A DNA stretch of 64,000 bases from Cordia subcordata (lineage: Eukaryota > Streptophyta > Magnoliopsida > Boraginales > Cordiaceae), in assembly GCA_028554755.1 (NCBI GenBank), contig JAPTOF010000010.1, positions 13,898,501 through 13,962,500 of the forward strand. Direction: 5' to 3'. The notes beneath the pieces were generated by a model, which did no database searches, had not been told where the DNA came from, and worked only from the letters and a program-made list of their open reading frames with translations. Position 1 is the stretch's first letter. Every line of letters starts with the position of its first letter. A program made the position numbers and the translations under genes. This document shows, piece after piece, positions 54,201 to 64,000 of the stretch.

Positions 54201-57200
54201 GATAAACCAACAATTATGGAGATATAGAATTCAGCAACTTCTGCCACTTAAATGTGTGGTCCTAGTTTGAGAAGTTGTTGAAGTTAGGTGGATGTAAAGT
54301 ATCCTCCCTTTCCTCTCACATGCAATGCGAAGTACAAAGGGAGACCTTTCCAGTGACTTCTTAAAGAGAAAGCAATACAGTCATTACAAAGAGAGTCTGA
54401 CTTTATTCTGTGTCTAAGTTGTAAGTAGAGCAATCGGATTTGGAGCTATAAGCTGATCTATACGTCTTTCTTGAAGCATGATACTCAGGTCCTGAGGATT
54501 TTGTGGCTCAGAAGCCAGATAATCAGTCTGTCTGCTTTCAGTCCTTTGTTCGGTGATCACATCCTGAACCTTAAATGAGAAATATTTAATGCTTGAATTG
54601 CTAGAATTTGAGGAACTCTTTTGTCGTCCCTTCGAGCTTTTTCAGATATATATCCTTTAGACTTGTCTGCATTCTGCAAATTAAATTAACTTTCCCATAA
54701 ATATGAAACTCTTCGCATATGTTATCTTACAGAATTTTGCCTCCTGATAGTAGCTGATTGGTCTCCCAAAGCCCATAGTTCAGTGTTATTACCTGCTCTT
54801 GTGATGATTCTCGTGTCTTTCTTCCCTCATGGACTGCTGGTCAAGTCCTGCTAAGAACTGATAAAGACTGTTCTAGCACCTTCTCCCAGATTAGTTTGTC
54901 TAATCTCACCTTGTAACTCCAGCTTTTTTGTTATTCTCTCATTTAACCTGACAACAATTCCCACTGTGCTTCAGTTGTCCTACTAGCACTAAGTTGCTTA
55001 TTCTCACACCCTCTCTCCCTGATTAACTTGTCTTGTCCACCCGGTAACTTTGTACTGTTACCAGCTCTTGTGATGCTTTCTCTATCTTCCATTACTTGGA
55101 TGCCAGCGAAGCGGATGCTTTTCTCATCTCACCTGGTAACTCAAACGTTATGTGTTAACTAATGGTACACTCTACTTAATGACAATTCTGGCGGTGAAAA
55201 TATTGGCAATGACATAGGTGGAGAAGCTCTTGAAACTTGACGTTACCAGAAGAAGTTAGCGGCAATAAGCATGATGATTTGATCTAGGCAACTATGCTAA
55301 GTTATCAATGGCATTCTTTCCTTGCTCTTGTCGATTTTGGGGCAGTTGATATATTCAGACTGTCATGTGATCTTGCGCATAGACATGAACAGAAAATATT
55401 ACCAGTCAAATCTACTTGTTATTCACACTCTTTTATCAGTTAATTGATTGACAAAATTTACCACCTCAAGGATTAAACTATGAAGCTTAAGGTGTACTAA
55501 TGCTATCTTAGTGTTGAAGATGTATTGCTGTACGCCCTTCTTTTGAACTGTTTAGTTTCTAGTTCCCTTTATTTATTGTTCTTTATAGATGCACCTGTTA
55601 ATATTTTAGAATATCTTGTATCAAATGCTTCTTTCTATCTTATGAGAGAAACAAACAATTAGCTCTTTTTTTTTTCTTTTATTTCTTTCTTTAATTGGTA
55701 GGATTTTTGCTAATATATGAATTGCTGACTGTCATATTTCTCTGCAGTTGCTTCGCCTAAGGCGCCCTTTTGTGGCTTCTATAACTGATGGGTTGGGCAA
55801 TGAACTCTTTCGAGTAATGACTTGACATACATTTTCTATCTTTTGAATCCCTATATAATACAATTTAGTTTCTTAATATCTTTTGATGCTAAATATTATG
55901 GTTTGCATACATACTTCTATGTTTAGGTACGGAGGCCCTTTTGGTGGATTACCAGTTCAATTTATGCGGAGATAAATGGGAGAGTATGTGAATTGGAAGT
56001 TCATAATTGTGGCATGCAACGTATTTCGTAATTTTACGTTATGAATTGTTATTGAGTTGCTCATACCTTTTAAAATTCTAAAATTTTTCAGGAAATTGGT
56101 GTTGTTCACAGAAGATGGCATCTTTGGAAGCGAATATATGATTTATACTTGGGGTAATATTTTGAGCTTATTTAGAAATGACTTACTAAACTCAAAAGCA
56201 AGCCTTTATAGAAACAGGAAATATTATATTCTTGAGTGATGAAAGTAACCAGCAGGAGTATCTCAGGACATCTTTGTTGTTTTCTTTTCCTCTATCAGTA
56301 CTTGTATTCTTTTCCATCCTTCCTTGGGCCCCTAATCTCCGCAGGTGGTTATGTAGGCATCTAACCTTGCAGGAACTTCTAACATGCTTTCTGGTCTGAG
56401 AGACATGTCTTTGGGTTTTCCTTATTTATCTTTTAATTAGTGAAAATTCATATGGTTCCATAAACAAGATTTGTCTGTCAAAATTTCAAGATCTTTTCTC
56501 TGCTTTACTAAAGCTATGTGCGGAAGTACCTTATATGTTTCTTCTGTCGGCTTAGTGTGTGAGGTAGTGTCCGACCTTTCTAAAGGAAAAAAGAATTGTA
56601 AGGATTACTGTCTCATAAAAATTTCTTGATGAAATCTGGAATTATAGAGCATGTAAACAAGGTTTCTGTTTGTGAAGCTGTCTCAAAATGTTATGGGGAA
56701 CAAAAAAAGAAAATGAGTCTTGGCTTATGATGTGTAAGAACCTAAGAATAATAAATTGCAACACTAGTTCCACTACGAAATGAGAAGTTCAGCAACCTCT
56801 GGTCCCACTTCTTCAACTATTGGATAACTTAGCTGCACAACAACTAGCTATCTGTTTTAATGGATTTTCGGTCGAATTCTGATGAAGGGCTTAAGAAAAT
56901 ACACTCCTCAGGACCTCATGATAGTTCACAAACCTCAATGTCTACTAATTAATGGCATATGAGAAACTGAGAAAAACTGATTGTTAACAACTGGTGGCTC
57001 ACAAGCTCAAATTCACCAATTGCCGGCTCTTTTTCTTCTTTTACTAGGAAGGTATACACTGATCAAAGACTAAATTGTTTCACCTTCTTCTGTGAGCTGC
57101 CAAGAGACCCCCTTCTGACATTTCTCCTCCATAAAATATCTCTTATGTGTTTGAAGAACCTAGGAGTTGAAGTTCATGCATTTTCTAACTTTTAACCTTT

Positions 57201-59985
57201 TCCCTGCCAGGGAAGATCTTAGCTCAATTCTTCACTTCCATTGGAGCTATAATTTTTTAGAGGCATTTCCCTGATTTTTAGTTGCTAATATTTCTCAGGA
57301 ACTTCAAATTTATAGACAAAAGTAAGTGCTCACTCAAGTTGTATGTAGGATTGTAGTTCAAAAAATATATGGAGGGTGGTCTGTTATCGAGCTACTGTGA
57401 CCAATATTTCTGCCACGTATTTAGATTTTATTACTAGGAACTTTCTTTATGACTGGTGACTTTCCTTTTTAAGTCCTTGTTGCTGAATGACCTTGCTATT
57501 ACTGATCCAGAAAGAGCAGCTGCACCATGTACTACAAGAAGACTTTATCCATGAAAGGACTTAGATGTCGATGATTTTTGTCCCCAATCTTTATGGTGAA
57601 TCTATTTTAAGGCTCTTGCTGGTTTTACTTTAAAATCTTATCTTCACTCCCTGTTTATGAGGGCGACATATTTTATCTAGTATTTCACTGTGTTCTGTGC
57701 AACTATCTCGGGTGTCTTATCCTCATAGAGGAAGCTCAGTCAAGTGAGTAGTGGACAGCTCAGAGTAGTTATTATTCTGTGTTGCTATGCCTTGGTTACT
57801 TATGAGCATGTATGGTCAGCTAGATAGTTACAGAGCATTCTTAAAGTTACCACCTCATCTAAAAGCTTAAGCTTATAGAGAGGATATTGGTTTATTTATT
57901 TATTGTGTTAACACGCCCCCTCACGTGCAGCGTAATTTGTTTAGAGCTTGCACGTGGACAATTTAATTAAATGGGTGGCAGTAAGGATCGAACCTGTGCC
58001 GTTTGGCTTCCAGGCTTTGATACTATGTTAAAGTTACCACCTCATCTAAAAGCTTAAGCTTATAGAGAGGATATTGGTTTATTTATTTATTGTGTTAACA
58101 AGCATGTGTGCTCAAAATATTTTTAGCAGGTTCTAGAAGATACTTTTGACTTGTACTGAATGTAACTAACACCAACTATCGCAGCTATAAATAGCTGTCC
58201 TCTGTACATAATTCGTTAATGATAGAATCTCAACTTCAGTTTCTCTCTCTTTTCTAATTTCTCTCGTGTCCTCTTTTGTAGGAATAAACAGTTTGCAGTG
58301 GTTGAGAATCCTGGGTTCTGGAACTGGACATTTACTTTGAAGGATATTGATGGGAAAGTGCTGGCTGAGATTGATCGTAACTGGAGGGGTTTTGGTTTTG
58401 AGGTTGTCCACTCCCTTTTAAGTGACTAAGTATAGATTCAAGACGTCTTTTTTTTCTATTTTCTTTTTTCACTTTCTCATTATTTAAAACTATAACAGAA
58501 GGGGGTTTGAGATCTGTCTGTTGAACATGTGAAAACTCTACTTCTTTTGCTTTAAACCTTGGTTGAAGGTAAAACCCTTCGTTTCTATTGGTCTGTGTTG
58601 CCACTATTTGCTGCTTTTCTTCCATCTTTGCATTGAGAATTGGTTGTATTCTCGTTTTCTGGAGCTAGTGGGGCCAAAAGGGAATGAAGTTATGAAATAG
58701 CTCCACCGTGGAAAACTTTTATATGTTTTAAGTGATGAATGGAAGGAATTCCCTTTCCATGATTACTTAGTGAAGCTCCAATTTTTCAAATGAAAAGTAA
58801 ATTATGCAGAACTAAGAGTGTGCACATTCATCTGATGCAGATATTAACTGACGCTGGCCAGTACGTAATACGATTTGGAGAAGCTGACTCAAGCAGTGGT
58901 TCTGTTAGTGGGGTAAATTATACATGACGTGATCATGGTCGTTTTTGATTTTGTCAATTATGTCTTGAATGGTCCTGTCTTTTGTTGTAGATTCAAGAAT
59001 TAAAAGTAGCTCGTCCTTTGACTCTGTCTGAGAGAGCCGTAGCTGTGGCACTAGCTGTATCACTCGATAACGACTATTTTTCTAGGCATGGAGGCTGGTA
59101 AGTTCATCTATTGCTAATTGTATGTCCATGAGGTTCAGCGTCTGAAAATGCGTAGTTTTTTCCTTTTTTTCTTTTTTTGGATTGAAAATGCATAGTTTTG
59201 GCGTATGGAACGCATGATTCCTATTCATTTGAATTTGCTTGCTTTTAATTTAACTTCTTCATCACTTGGAGATGAGGTCAGATAGTCTCTTTATATGTCT
59301 TCTTGTTCTCTAGATCTATCTTCATTCTACTTTCCTTCTTCACAATCAACCTGCTGAAGAATCTGATCCATGTTTTTGAAATAGATAGCTCCTATAATCT
59401 CATTGTCATTGGTGGTATTAACGTCCCTGTTTATGTTTTCATTCTTAATGTCTTTTACTTTAATGGTGCATCTTTTCAAAACGTACTTATAGAATTTTCC
59501 AAAGGCATTGAGCATGCCAAGTGCTGAGTGTTGTAAGAATTCAAAAAATGGCTTGACATGTTTGTCCATCTCTTTTTTGGTTCCTTTTTGTGATTTATGG
59601 TTACCTATATCACGTATCATGTGTCACTTGTCTCACTTTATGGTTTTCTTTTCTGACTAGTGGTCATTGTTATCTATGAACCCCTTTTAGAATGTGTCTG
59701 GTTTCTTATCCATGGCATGTCTGATTATTCATCTTCGTCACTGGATTTGGCTTGCAAAGCATATCATCTATGAAGTCATGATGGCTATTCCAATTTGAGT
59801 ACTTGCCCTTATCAACATTTTTTGGTGACTGACCTCTCAAAATCAATGCTTATGGCGTTTGATTGCGTCTATAGGAAACTGACGCCAAGTTTTAACTTAG
59901 AAGATATTTCCGATGAAATTGACCGCTAATTTCACGTCGTTTATGTTTCTTCAGGGGAGTTCCGTTTGTTGTAGTTGGTGAATGA
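51265..59985 (+). CDS. Phospholipid scramblase-family protein (AIM25-like), at least 11 exons
   Basis: Exons: 51265-51879, 51990-52076, 53106-53147, 53267-53311, 55748-55813, 55927-55983, 56092-56153, 58282-58402, 58841-58912, 58991-59097 and 59955-59985. Every intron is GT-AG and the joined frame is open for 434 residues. The conserved core (from NLLITRDIEWANLVLGFEQ, residue 216 on) has RPFVASITDGLGNELF, VRRPFWWITSSIYAEI, IGVVHRRWHLWKRIYDLYLG, FAVVENPGFWNWTF and LDNDYFSRHGGWG: the scramblase/AIM25 family beta-barrel, which in fungi acts on mitochondria and in animals moves phospholipids between leaflets. The N-terminal 200 residues are less conserved, basic near residues 130-150 (RKKKRSRGKRKHK), and may include a mitochondrial presequence. 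A stop at 51220 lies upstream in frame; the chosen ATG is the first after it, but a spliced upstream exon is possible. Introns 4 and 7 exceed 2 kb. Confidence 0.9.
57839..58100 (-). mobile_element. Complete 262-bp TRIM in scramblase intron 7
   Basis: Two 75-bp LTRs (57839-57913 and 58026-58100) differ at a single base and flank a 112-bp interior. The 5-bp duplication AGCAT is at 57834-57838 and 58101-58105. On the minus strand the LTR reads TGTTAACAC to CTTTAACA. The primer-binding site is TAGTATCAAAGCC (58025-58013) and the polypurine tract GTGAGGGGGCG (57924-57914). There is no coding capacity; this is a terminal-repeat retrotransposon in miniature that depends on enzymes of other elements. 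Near-identical LTRs suggest a young insertion. Confidence 0.92.
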
Positions 59986-61069
59986 CTTTCCGGTAACTGG
60001 CGGCATCCATATAGTCTGCTGAAGATGGACAGGAGAGAATCAATGTTTCAACAGGACCTCTGTGTTTTATAGGTGTTGTACACTATTGAGCATTCTTATT
60101 TTAGGTGGTGCGCTCAAATACATACAATCACTACCAAATAGCAACCGAGACAAGTGGAAGATGTAATTGTGTCCGAGATTGCAGATTTTTTTTTTTTTCC
60201 CTTTTTGCATCAAGAGAAATCTAGCTAACGGGATTCAACCACCAATTGAGAGTGCAGATTTTTTGTGTCTGAAATTGTAGTGTTTTTTTTTGTGCTGATC
60301 TGCCCATGTCAAAGACTGCAATTCTTGGGATTACCATGAGCCTTATCCAGATATTCATCAATTAAAAAAAGACTTCAGTCAATCATATAGTACCGGACCA
60401 CCAAATCTCAATGTTTTTTTTTTTTAGTTATTTATTTGTCAAGTTTCTTTTGTGGTTCTGGAACTGTATCTCTGGCTTCTAATTTAGACGACACTTCAAA
60501 GTTAGACAAAGCCTACTAGAGTGGAAATTTTGGATAACAACCTAATAAATGTGCTTTCTCACTTTTTAGTTCTCATTTTTGGGTTTTTAGGGAAAAAGAA
60601 GATTGGGTTGAGGGAAGTGGAGTGGGTTGGGGTGGGGGGATAATTAGAGAGCTTTAACAAAAGATCCTCTAAAAGAAAAAAATTTGTGTTGTGCTTATGT
60701 TTGTGGCCGTGAATTTTTGAAAATGATGTGCCGCTCTCCACGATCTTAATCAATTTATTTCCAATAATTGGTAACTAAAAAAATATTGTTCAAGCCTACA
60801 TAATCTATGCAAAGAAGTCCCGCATAATGTTTGAACTCTATTTTGGTTTCTTTTATTTTTAATTCATCAATAATATATTTTTGACATATAAACATACCAT
60901 GTTCACCTACACAAAAAGAAGAACATAACCAAAAATTGGTTATATCAATTAATGGGACCTACTAAAATTTTTTGATCAAATAGGCTCTGAATACATGTCA
61001 AAAACTCATTACTCAATAGACTCAAGACAAACACAAGAATAGTCAAACCACCTTGAAAATAGGAGTGAG

Positions 61070-61071
<2 letters not shown>
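59986..61071. other. 3' UTR of the scramblase gene and spacer
   Basis: The first few hundred bases are probably 3' UTR; an AATAAA lies at 60544-60549. There is no other gene. Several T or A runs are present. The small minus-strand frames at 60559-60753 and 60945-61244 have no family features, the latter being partly a translation of the (AG)n tract. Confidence 0.55.

Positions 61072-61111
<40 letters not shown>
61072..61111. repeat. (AG)n microsatellite
   Basis: About 20 AG units, likely polymorphic in length. Confidence 0.92.
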
Positions 61112-61114
<3 letters not shown>

Positions 61115-61331
61115 AGATAAATAGAAGAATACTCAAGGAACTTTGAAAATCAGAAAAAAAAAAAGAAATATAGAGTAAATAGATAGATAGAGTATCTGAG
61201 TTGCAGGAGGCAGTGGTTTGAAGTAAGATGAAATAAACCATCAATATTTTGTGGTAGGGTATAAGGGAATCAATTATATTTTATGTTTTCCATGTGATGT
61301 TAAAAAGCTCATTCACAAAGAATGATTTTGT

Positions 61332-61688
61332 TGTTATACAATAATTATGAAAGAGAGAAATATATAGAAAGAAAATATAAAGATAATTAAACTTTATTTT
61401 AAGCTTTATAACTTCTGCAAATCTTTCTCTACTAATTATTTTTCTACTTCTTCCCTACTTCCCTACTTCTATCTCTTTGTTACGCCTGATCACAACTATT
61501 TATAGGCAAAGAGAGGATTAAAAACATTAAATGTAAGAGAAAACTTGTTTGACAAATCTTACAAAAATCATGCAATTGAACTTATTTCCAAAACTTGTCA
61601 GATTTCTTTTTCTCTTTATTTGTCAAAGTTTGTAGGTTGTGCTTGACTTTTGCAAATAAGCCACATGAGTGTCCATTCATTCATAGTA
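61332..61688 (-). repeat. Probable 3' LTR of element F
   Basis: Starts, on the minus strand, with TACTATGAATG right after the polypurine tract CCAAGGGGGAG (61699-61689), so the usual TG start has decayed. It has a TATA box CTATAAATAG near 61500. The end at ATAACA (about 61332) is a guess from the usual CA terminus. Confidence 0.6.
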
Positions 61689-61699
61689 CTCCCCCTTGG

Positions 61700-61900
61700 A
61701 CATTCATCACAAGAATATACCTCGTTAAAGCCTTACCCAGAAAAACCTAGTGGGAAAAAATCTAGTGAAGGAAAAAGAGTACAATATCCTTATTATACGC
61801 TTTATGCTGCCTTATTAAAAACCCTGTCAGGAAAACCTAGTAGGACAAAACCTATGCGAAGGGAAAAAGAGCATAACGCATATAATTCTCCCCCTCATGA
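61700..61900 (-). repeat. Two diverged copies of a ~75-bp unit with twin polypurine tracts
   Basis: 61724-61790 and 61814-61882 share the pattern TTAAA, CC, AGRAAAACCTAGT, GGAAAAAGAG (plus strand). Each is preceded on the minus strand by a G-rich tract (CCAAGGGGGAG at 61699-61689, ATGAGGGGGAG at 61900-61890). Twin tracts and short repeats between pol and the LTR are known in some plant copia families. Confidence 0.65.
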
Positions 61901-61924
61901 AGGCAATCAGGAGCAATCTCTGAG

Positions 61925-63017
61925 TCATCGCATGCCAATCTTGTGTACCAATTTCTCCAATGTTGTTGCAGGTAATGCTTTTGTAAACAAGTTTGCTAAA
62001 TTTTCACTTGAGCGAATTTGACAAATATCAATCTTTCCTTTCTTTTGGAGTTCATGTAAAGAAGAACTTTGGTGAAATATGCTTAGTTCTGTCACATTTG
62101 ATACAGCCTCCTTTAACTTGAGCAATACAAGCAGTACTATCTTCATACAGTATGGTTGGTCCTTTTGTGCTAGTTGAAATGTTGCATTTTTCTTCAACGT
62201 GTTGAGTTAAAGACCTTAACCATATACATTCTTGTCTCGCCTTGTGTAATGCAAGTATTTCAGCATCATTTGAGGAGGTGGCGTTAATAGTCTGCTTTGT
62301 TGAGCGCCAAAAAATAGCTGTACCACCATATGTGAAGAGATATCCAATTTGGAATTGTCCTTTATGCGAGTCAGATAAATACCCAACATCTGTATACTTT
62401 GAATATAATAAGCCCATATCAATTGTTTCACGAAGATAACGAAATACATGTTTAATACCGGTCCACTGTCTTCGTGTTGGTGTAACACTAAATCTTGCTA
62501 ATAGATTTACAGAAAATACAGTATTTGAACGTGTATTATTAGCAAGATACATTAATGAGCCAATTGCGCTAAGACACGATACTTCAAGGCCAAGTATTTC
62601 TTTGTTATCTTCTTAAGAACGAAAAGGGTCCTTTTTGATATCAAGAGATTGAACTACCATTGGAGTACTCAATGGATGAGTTTTGTCCATATTAAATCTC
62701 TTCAGAACTTTTTTAGTATAAGTCTTTTGGTGGACTAAAATTCCACTTGACAAATGCTCAATCTGTAGGTCGAGAAAAAATTTAATTTTGCTTATATCTT
62801 TCATCTTAAATTCTTTACATAAACGTGAAACTGCTGCTGGAAGCTCTTCAATAGTCTCTATGATGTTTAAATAATCAACATATACGGTAGTAATAAAAAA
62901 TTTATTTTTTGATTTCTTGATAAAAACACATGGGCTTATGGAATTATTAACATATCCTTCTAGTGTCGTTTTTTGAGTGCAAGCTCTAAAAGACCCGTAA
63001 GCGTACGGATCGTGCAA
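61925..63017 (-). pseudogene. Element F pol fragment: RT C-terminus and RNase H
   Basis: Minus strand. 62955-62613: EGYVNNSISPCVFIKKS, then the catalytic box YVDYLNI, in which the second Asp of YVDD is Tyr, FKMKDISKIKFFLDLQIEHL and QKTYTKKVLKRFNM. A stop near 62610 follows. 62552-62052: YLANNTRSNTVFSVNLLARFS, GIKHVFRYLRETIDMGLLY, FWRSTKQTINATSSNDAEI and WLRSLTQHV. The end (62090-61925) reads KGKIDICQIRSSENLANLFTKALP. The loss of a catalytic Asp in RT plus the stop make it inactive. Confidence 0.87.
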
Positions 63018-63123
63018 TATAGTGTGTACAAGTGCGGGTGTCGAACCACAGGGAGGCGTGAATAATGTGTGTGAATTCTATGCTTGGTGCTCTAGAAAGT
63101 GCCAAAAAGAAAGATCTAAACTA

Positions 63124-63161
<38 letters not shown>

Positions 63162-64000
63162 TGGGTTTTGGATTATCGAGAGCTCTAGGTAAAGGAAACA
63201 AAACTAAACTATGATTATGAAAAATGGGAACACAAGTTGGTCAAGAGAGAACTAACAATTGAGAAGGGGTTAGGGTGACTTCGACTTATGAATGGGTAAT
63301 TCTATACTCAAATGCTATGGGATTAAGGGATGATGGCTAACTATCATGAGTGCTTTTAACTAGGTTGCTAGTTAGTGTCCTAATTTCCCCCTAGAACTCG
63401 GTGCGGGTCCGTCCCTAGGCGGCGCCTCCTAGAGCTACGGCGTGGTCCTTATGACCTAGGGCCTCAAGAGTGACTAACTAACTTCCTAGGTGGCTTAGAA
63501 TGAACCTACCTTAGTACCTAAACTTTTGGCTGGATTTAAAGCCAAGACCTAGTGTTGCTAAGGTCGACTAAACCTATCCGGAAACCTATTGGCTGGATTT
63601 AAAGCCAAAGGAGACTTGGCCTAGACTAGCCCTAAGTTATACTTCGTCATTCTAAGGTCACTACAGCATGATTTGACTTGCTAGCGCGTTCATACATGTT
63701 CAAGGCCAAGGTGTGTGTGAATAACGGAACCTATTCAACTACTAAACATCGTCATGTTCAGTTCGCACCATTAGAAATAATTAACAACCAACACGTAAGC
63801 GATATTGAAGTTATGCTTGTTACTAGGCATGCAAATGTACATATAGACATGAATAAAAGCATTACCCACTTCATAGCATCCACATATAAACACATAGACA
63901 TGATTATAACATGGATTAGATGTGTTTAGTAACAAACAAACTTCAATTTATACACATGTTATTCATCTGGGCATTTTATCAAACACTTAGACATGAATGA
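62970..64000. repeat. Unclassified repeat, right edge of window
   Basis: It starts where the copia fragment ends and is more GC-rich than its surroundings. It contains GTGTCGAACCACAGGGAGGC (63038), a (TA)n run (63126-63158), two copies of TTGGCTGGATTTAAAGCCAA (63526 and 63589) and a CCTAGGCGGCGCC-like palindromic stretch (about 63413). No coding sequence recognised. The wording is familiar from abundant non-coding plant repeats but I cannot assign a family. Confidence 0.5.

Larger units (their letters stand above)
61332..62990 (-). mobile_element. 3' part of a Ty1/copia element on the minus strand (element F)
   Basis: Read from right to left: RT end, connection, RNase H, 3' non-coding repeats, polypurine tract and 3' LTR. 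The N-terminal two thirds (gag, PR, IN, most of RT) are missing; coding similarity stops near 62955, where another repeat begins. The wording (RSTKQT, ALHKARQECIWLRS, DRTKHISPKFFF, RSSENLANLFTKALP) differs clearly from the Sireviruses and the Tork-type element, so it is a third copia family in this window. Confidence 0.85.

Noticed and set aside
57839..58100. Simple local tandem duplication as the explanation of the 75-bp repeats
   Set aside because: AGCAT target duplication, primer site and polypurine tract in the right places make an LTR element the better reading.
58166..58625. Two minus-strand open frames
   Set aside because: They overlap scramblase exon 8 and its flanking intron in antisense; no family features.
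60945..61244. 99-codon minus-strand frame with Leu-Ser repeats
   Set aside because: The repeat part is a translation of the (AG)n microsatellite.

Overview
The window is nuclear DNA of a flowering plant, most likely a eudicot. It is AT-rich, with spliced GT-AG genes and long introns, and most of it is transposable-element sequence: Ty1/copia elements of the Sirevirus and Tork/Tnt1 types, LINE, SINE, Helitron, a miniature LTR element and MITEs. Only two ordinary host genes can be supported. There is no bacterial-style operon, no CRISPR array and no rRNA or tRNA gene that I can recognise.

Layout. 1-8592: Sirevirus-type Ty1/copia element A on the minus strand, cut by the window edge, with a complete 1.7-kb non-autonomous LTR element (3017-4735, TSD AATTG) nested in its integrase region. 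8593-9569: LTR-element debris. 9570-18599: a second Sirevirus, B, on the plus strand, head-to-head with A; a solo LTR (10239-11802, TSD CAACC) is nested in its gag. 19263-27794: a complete five-exon gene on the minus strand for a 342-residue NADPH-dependent alkenal/enone double-bond reductase (zinc-independent MDR family). Its introns carry a SINE with a 15-bp TSD, a 108-bp MITE, an hAT-like MITE, an old tandem duplication and simple repeats. 28305-33370: a full-length but inactivated Tork/Tnt1-type copia element (TSD TAATA), about 510 bp upstream of the reductase ATG.

34682-48636: a Helitron of about 14 kb on the plus strand. It has a canonical 5' end, a 3' hairpin, a decayed RPA-like (zinc ribbon plus OB-fold) gene and a decayed RepHel gene (HUH nuclease plus PIF1-like helicase). 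It is interrupted by a solo Sirevirus LTR (35666-36868, TSD TATGT) and a 5'-truncated LINE. 49508-51022: a direct duplication of about 335 bp, upstream of the second host gene. 51265-59985: a plus-strand gene of at least 11 exons for a phospholipid scramblase-family (AIM25-like) protein; intron 7 contains a complete 262-bp TRIM element with 75-bp LTRs. 61332-62990: 3' part of a third type of copia element on the minus strand. 62970-64000: an unclassified repeat.

The two host genes look intact and probably independent (lipid-aldehyde/enone detoxification and membrane-lipid scrambling). The rest is a layered record of insertions whose order can often be read from target-site duplications. I see no convincing new host system. 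The most informative items are the Helitron with its accessory RPA-like gene and nested passengers, the two small non-autonomous LTR elements with exact boundaries, and an 11-bp motif shared by LTRs of three otherwise different families.
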